DNA of 64,000 nt from Bacteroidales bacterium (GTDB lineage Bacteria; Bacteroidota; Bacteroidia; Bacteroidales; JAQUTK01): assembly GCA_028709785.1 (NCBI GenBank), contig JAQUTK010000015.1:1-64000 (forward strand). The letters run 5' to 3'. Of this stretch, positions 60,668 to 64,000 are shown one piece after another. Below the pieces are notes generated by a model, which saw only the letters and a list, made by a program, of their open reading frames with translations, was not told where the DNA came from and did no database searches. Both the position numbers and the translations under genes were made by a program. Within the stretch, counting starts at the first letter, position 1. Each line of letters starts with the position of its first letter.

Positions 60668-61996
60668 ATGAAAAGATTAAGTAAAAGGAATAGCCTGTTT
60701 GTTGTAGCTCTTGTATTGATACTGCCGGCAATACTTTTTTCATGTGGTTCCAAGAATGCGAATGATGTGTCGCAGGCAAAAGATTCTGTTTTTGTGTTTT
60801 CTACTCCAAAAGTGTTGAAAGTTGGTGAATATGTTGATAACAATATCGGAACCAAAGCAGACCTGACTACAAAGATGAAAGATACGACTGATCTGCTCCG
60901 GCTTTCAGATATTGCTGATGAGGTGGACTATGTGCTGTTGAAGACAAGCAACGGGAAGCAGGAAGTGTTTATCGGAGGAGCCGAGCCGCGCGTTTATCTT
61001 TCTAAGGATTATATTTTTGTTGGAGCAATTTTAAATGTTGTTCAGTATGACCGTCAAGGCAACCTCATACGTACCATCGGACGTCAGGGGGCGGGCCCCG
61101 GAGAGTATGATTATGTATATAATCTTTTTGTGGATGATCATCTGAAAAGGTTGTATGTTATTTGTGCAGGCAAGATTAATGAATATGATTTTGAAGGAAA
61201 TTTTATCCGATCGAGAAGATGCGGCTATTCTTCCCGGTTGGTCCCTTTGGACAGTAACCGTATCGCTGTTGACGTTCCTAATATTTGGTGCGATGTGAAA
61301 GAACGTCTTGTGATTTTAGACAAAGAAGGCAAAGTGGAAAAAAGTTTTCCTCGTTACAAACTTTTTAAGCATGATGAATACACCGTTGGTAATAGCTTTG
61401 ATGGCAAAATCCCCCGTCTATACAAATATCACGATCTGGTTTGTTTTGGTGAAGCATTCAATGATACGATCTTCGAGTTGGTGAACGATGAATTGCGAAT
61501 GCGCTATTTTTTGGATTGGGGCAGATATACCATGAAGCAAGAATACTTCATGGAGGAAGAATATGAAGAGGAAAGAGTACGAAGTATGGCCGCGCAGTTT
61601 TATGAATCAGATCGTTATGTGTTTATGAAAACATACTATTTTAATATGCTGACTTTGGTCTATGATAAGAAAGATGATCGCATACGGGTCGCTTTGACGG
61701 CTTATGCAAAAGAACCGGACAAGAAGTTGTTTAAGAAAATATTTAAAAAGACACAAACCGGCTTTTACAATGATTATGATGGTGGTATGGTGCAGAATAT
61801 TGAAGAAATTTCCCTGGATGGACAATATATTCTCTGTGGTTACAATGCATCTGATGTAAAAGACTTTTTTGAAGAAGTCGGGTTTAAAGAGAATCCGCTC
61901 TATCCTGAGAAACAGGCAAAACTGAAGGCTTTGGTCGAGAGTATTGACGAAAATAAACACAATCTTTTCGTGATGATTTCAAAGTTGAAGAAATAG
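60668..61996 (+). CDS. 6-bladed beta-propeller lipoprotein
   Basis: A 442-residue protein with a lipoprotein signal ending LFSC (Cys24), then a propeller of the NHL-like type common in Bacteroidetes (RQGNLIRTIGRQGAGPGEYDYVYNL is the typical first blade). It probably sits in the periplasm or on the surface. Such genes recur beside peptide clusters and membrane TPR regulators, but no function is established. The start at 60668 gives the signal peptide; the frame from 60614 would overlap the GT4 gene. Confidence 0.8.
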   Translation: MKRLSKRNSLFVVALVLILPAILFSCGSKNANDVSQAKDSVFVFSTPKVLKVGEYVDNNIGTKADLTTKMKDTTDLLRLSDIADEVDYVLLKTSNGKQEVFIGGAEPRVYLSKDYIFVGAILNVVQYDRQGNLIRTIGRQGAGPGEYDYVYNLFVDDHLKRLYVICAGKINEYDFEGNFIRSRRCGYSSRLVPLDSNRIAVDVPNIWCDVKERLVILDKEGKVEKSFPRYKLFKHDEYTVGNSFDGKIPRLYKYHDLVCFGEAFNDTIFELVNDELRMRYFLDWGRYTMKQEYFMEEEYEEERVRSMAAQFYESDRYVFMKTYYFNMLTLVYDKKDDRIRVALTAYAKEPDKKLFKKIFKKTQTGFYNDYDGGMVQNIEEISLDGQYILCGYNASDVKDFFEEVGFKENPLYPEKQAKLKALVESIDENKHNLFVMISKLKK

Positions 61997-62022
61997 ACGG
62001 GCTATTCCAATCTCTCAGAATA

Positions 62023-63672
62023 ATGAAACTCAAAGAAAACCTTCTCTTTATTATAATCTGTTTTATTGCAATTGGTTGTACGAAACAGCGTGAGTTACTT
62101 CAAAAAGCAGAACTGTCTTCACCGGATAGTCTCTCCTTCTATTTACAGCAGATAAATCATCCGGGACGATTCAACAGTCACGAAAAGGGTATTTATAATT
62201 ATTTACTTTATACGGAAATAGTAAATACTAGAGGCGTAGGTCCGGATTCGTTACTCGAAATCTGTGATGCCTGTTTCATGGAGTCCGGAGACGTTTCACG
62301 GTGGAGAAGTGTCCAAGTCAGTAAGGTGGTTAATATGTTGCAACAAAAGCAATACGACAAGTTACTATCTTTTGCGGATTCTTTACTTGCTTTAAAAAAG
62401 GATGACGATTCGTTATGTTACAATCTCTATAAAAACAAAGCCTCTGCTTTTGATAGACAGGGTAAAACCGATGAACAAATTTCCTGCTATGATAAAGCGC
62501 TTGATATTGCCTTTAGAGTGGAAGATACTAGCTGGATAGTTGATTGCGTCCCATTGAAGATAGAAACATTGGAAAAGTGTGATCGTAAACGCGAGGCTAT
62601 CGCTTTGTGTAATGAATTGGATCAGATGATTGTGCATACCTCTAATAGTTATTCGGTAAAATCTAATAACAGAGCACTCTGCGAAAAACTTTATCTGGAA
62701 CTTGGAGATACAATAGGAGCCCTTGGCTTTATGGATTCAATTAAGAAGTATCGGAGAAGCCGACTTGATGCGCCCTATGAGTTTTTGGCTCGTGGTGATA
62801 TATGGCAATCGTTACATAGACCTGATTCGGCCCGATTTTATTATCAACTTGCATCAGAATCAACGTCAGTATATATCTCTGAGGTGGCTTTTCAACGTTT
62901 GTATGAGTTAATCAGTTTATATGAATCTCCGGGAGAAGTCTATTATCTGAGAAAGAAGAAGGAGGCAATGTTTCAATCGGTTTTGTCTGATCTTTCCAGT
63001 AAGGAGGAATATAATGACTTTAAAAAATTGCAACTGATTAACGAACTGAATGTCATGCGACTAAAGCAAAAATCAACCGAAGCTGCAGTACTTTTTGTTG
63101 CGTTACTGGTTTTTTCAATCGTCTTTATTATTTTCTTCTTTTATCAACGCGAGAAGCGTCGGCGCCAGATGGAAAAGACACATTATCAGGATGAGTTACA
63201 GAGGATGGAAGCAGAGCGACTTCAGCAGGAACGCCGTACACTATTTAGTGAAAAGGTACTTGCCGAGGTTCGGGCAAATGAAATGGAACATGCGAAAATT
63301 GCCGGCGAACTTCGTGAAATGCTTCTTCGGAATATACCTCTCATTTTGAAAATATCGCAACAACATGAAGATAGTAATCAGGAGAAACAGAAGATTGAGG
63401 TATCTGAAAAGGATTGGGCTCAAATTATATTGAGTGTAAACAAAGGTTTCAATGATTTTACATTACGTCTTAAGATTCAACATCCTTCTCTGACAGAGAG
63501 TGAGATTCGCTTTTGCTGTCTGGTTAAGATTCGTCTCAGTGTGGATGATCTCTCCAATATATATTGTGTGTCACCGGCAGCTATCATTAAGCGGAAGTAC
63601 CGTATCAAAAAAGATCGGATGTGCATTACGGATGAGAGTAAATCATTGGATCTGATATTGCAAGAGTTCTGA
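62023..63672 (+). CDS. Membrane TPR protein with C-terminal LuxR-like HTH
   Basis: A 549-residue protein with a lipoprotein-like N-terminus (FIAIGC, Cys19), helical TPR-like repeats in the periplasm (about 80-330), one membrane helix (about 351-370; VLFVALLVFSIVFIIFFF), a coiled coil (about 370-440) and a C-terminal helix-turn-helix (about 480-545; LTESEIRFCCLVKIRLSVDDL, then VSPAAIIKRKYRIKK). The domain order suggests a transmembrane one-component regulator or sensor. It follows the propeller lipoprotein by 26 bases, so the two may form a signalling pair for the cluster. Confidence 0.8.
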   Translation: MKLKENLLFIIICFIAIGCTKQRELLQKAELSSPDSLSFYLQQINHPGRFNSHEKGIYNYLLYTEIVNTRGVGPDSLLEICDACFMESGDVSRWRSVQVSKVVNMLQQKQYDKLLSFADSLLALKKDDDSLCYNLYKNKASAFDRQGKTDEQISCYDKALDIAFRVEDTSWIVDCVPLKIETLEKCDRKREAIALCNELDQMIVHTSNSYSVKSNNRALCEKLYLELGDTIGALGFMDSIKKYRRSRLDAPYEFLARGDIWQSLHRPDSARFYYQLASESTSVYISEVAFQRLYELISLYESPGEVYYLRKKKEAMFQSVLSDLSSKEEYNDFKKLQLINELNVMRLKQKSTEAAVLFVALLVFSIVFIIFFFYQREKRRRQMEKTHYQDELQRMEAERLQQERRTLFSEKVLAEVRANEMEHAKIAGELREMLLRNIPLILKISQQHEDSNQEKQKIEVSEKDWAQIILSVNKGFNDFTLRLKIQHPSLTESEIRFCCLVKIRLSVDDLSNIYCVSPAAIIKRKYRIKKDRMCITDESKSLDLILQEF

Positions 63673-63834
63673 TGTGACATTTGTTTTTTTTCTTCATTCA
63701 GATGCTTTTTTCTGATTATCTTTTTACATCCTGAAATAATGTCCATTAAGACTCTTTCTGTATAAAGATTTAACTTTCTGATATAATGATTGATACACTA
63801 TGTTTGGGAAGGTGAAAATGTCCATTACTTTTTT

Positions 63835-63865
63835 ATTGCCTTTCGGATCTTTCATTCTATCTTTG
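63835..63865 (+). promoter_or_regulatory. Promoter of the partial gene at the window end
   Basis: ATTG (63835-63838), a 19-base spacer and TATCTTTG (63858-63865), followed by ATG 63900. It matches the Bacteroidetes consensus closely. Confidence 0.65.
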
Positions 63866-63899
63866 TTGCAGATAATTTACAAACTTCAAAATAAAGAAT

Positions 63900-64000
63900 A
63901 TGAAAAAGAAAGTAGTGGCAATGATTTGTTTGGCACTTTGTTTGCCTGCGATAATAGGTGCTTCCTCTTTGGATAGAAAGCCGGTAGTAGCCAAGAAGAT
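63900..64000 (+). CDS. Partial exported protein (5' end only)
   Basis: The window ends after 33 codons. They encode a basic start and a hydrophobic signal peptide (MKKKVVAMICLALCLPAI), with a probable cleavage site near GASS. The product cannot be named. It has its own promoter, separate from the TPR-HTH gene upstream. Confidence 0.6.
   Translation, partial: MKKKVVAMICLALCLPAIIGASSLDRKPVVAKK

Noticed and set aside
1..64000. tRNA or rRNA genes and insertion sequences
   Set aside because: Scanning by eye showed no cloverleaf, rRNA segment or transposase; a covariance search would be needed to be certain.

Overview
The window reads as a Bacteroidales chromosome (Parabacteroides/Bacteroides-like; genus not provable from the sequence alone). 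The grounds are many promoters of the Bacteroidetes type (TAnnTTTG, sometimes with TTTG/ATTG about 19 bases upstream), A-rich starts without Shine-Dalgarno sites, lipoproteins with a lipobox, a hybrid two-component regulator, a PorT-like barrel and a fused HisB.

1-35.4 kb is mostly ordinary chromosome. It holds a SPOR lipoprotein, hisB, an arabinose-type glycosidase pair (GH43-like, GH51) with a divergent hybrid two-component regulator whose histidine-kinase part is degenerate, surE-lpxB, rplM-rpsI-rpsB-tsf, rplS, a GH3/beta-lactamase fusion, a pyrH-frr / rsgA-M6 protease-PorT run, cysE and a tricorn-like protease. A candidate small RNA with its own promoter and terminator lies at 3030-3141. 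A three-gene operon (MFS sugar transporter, DUF5107-TPR protein, GH2 glycosidase; 27.9-35.4 kb) faces a divergent AraC-type regulator, with no SusC/SusD pair.

36.4-43.9 kb is a small accessory/defence patch. It has an AAA-type ATPase, a decayed VirE_N-like fragment, an acetyltransferase fusion with an unusually strong Shine-Dalgarno site, a single-chain restriction-modification enzyme, a 21-bp tandem repeat and a truncated AbiEi antitoxin gene.

43.7-64 kb is the most interesting part: a ribosomally made peptide (RiPP) cluster of the GG-Bacteroidales radical-SAM type. It encodes an MG2/TonB-plug-like outer-membrane protein, a C39-peptidase ABC exporter, an HlyD adaptor, two paralogous GT14-GT2 double glycosyltransferases, a stand-alone LanC-like protein on the opposite strand, a fusion of a polypeptide-GalNAc-transferase-like (GT27-like) domain to a LanC-like domain, a radical SAM/SPASM maturase, its pseudo-rSAM partner, an 84-residue precursor with a double-glycine leader and a CNCGC core motif, and a GT4 enzyme. 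These are followed by a beta-propeller lipoprotein, a membrane TPR-HTH protein and a partial secreted protein. The likely sequence of events is that the precursor is modified by the radical SAM enzyme and by several glycosyltransferases, one or more of them guided by a LanC-like peptide-binding module, then cut after Gly-Gly and exported. The gene content suggests a heavily glycosylated radical-SAM peptide; the chemistry is inferred.
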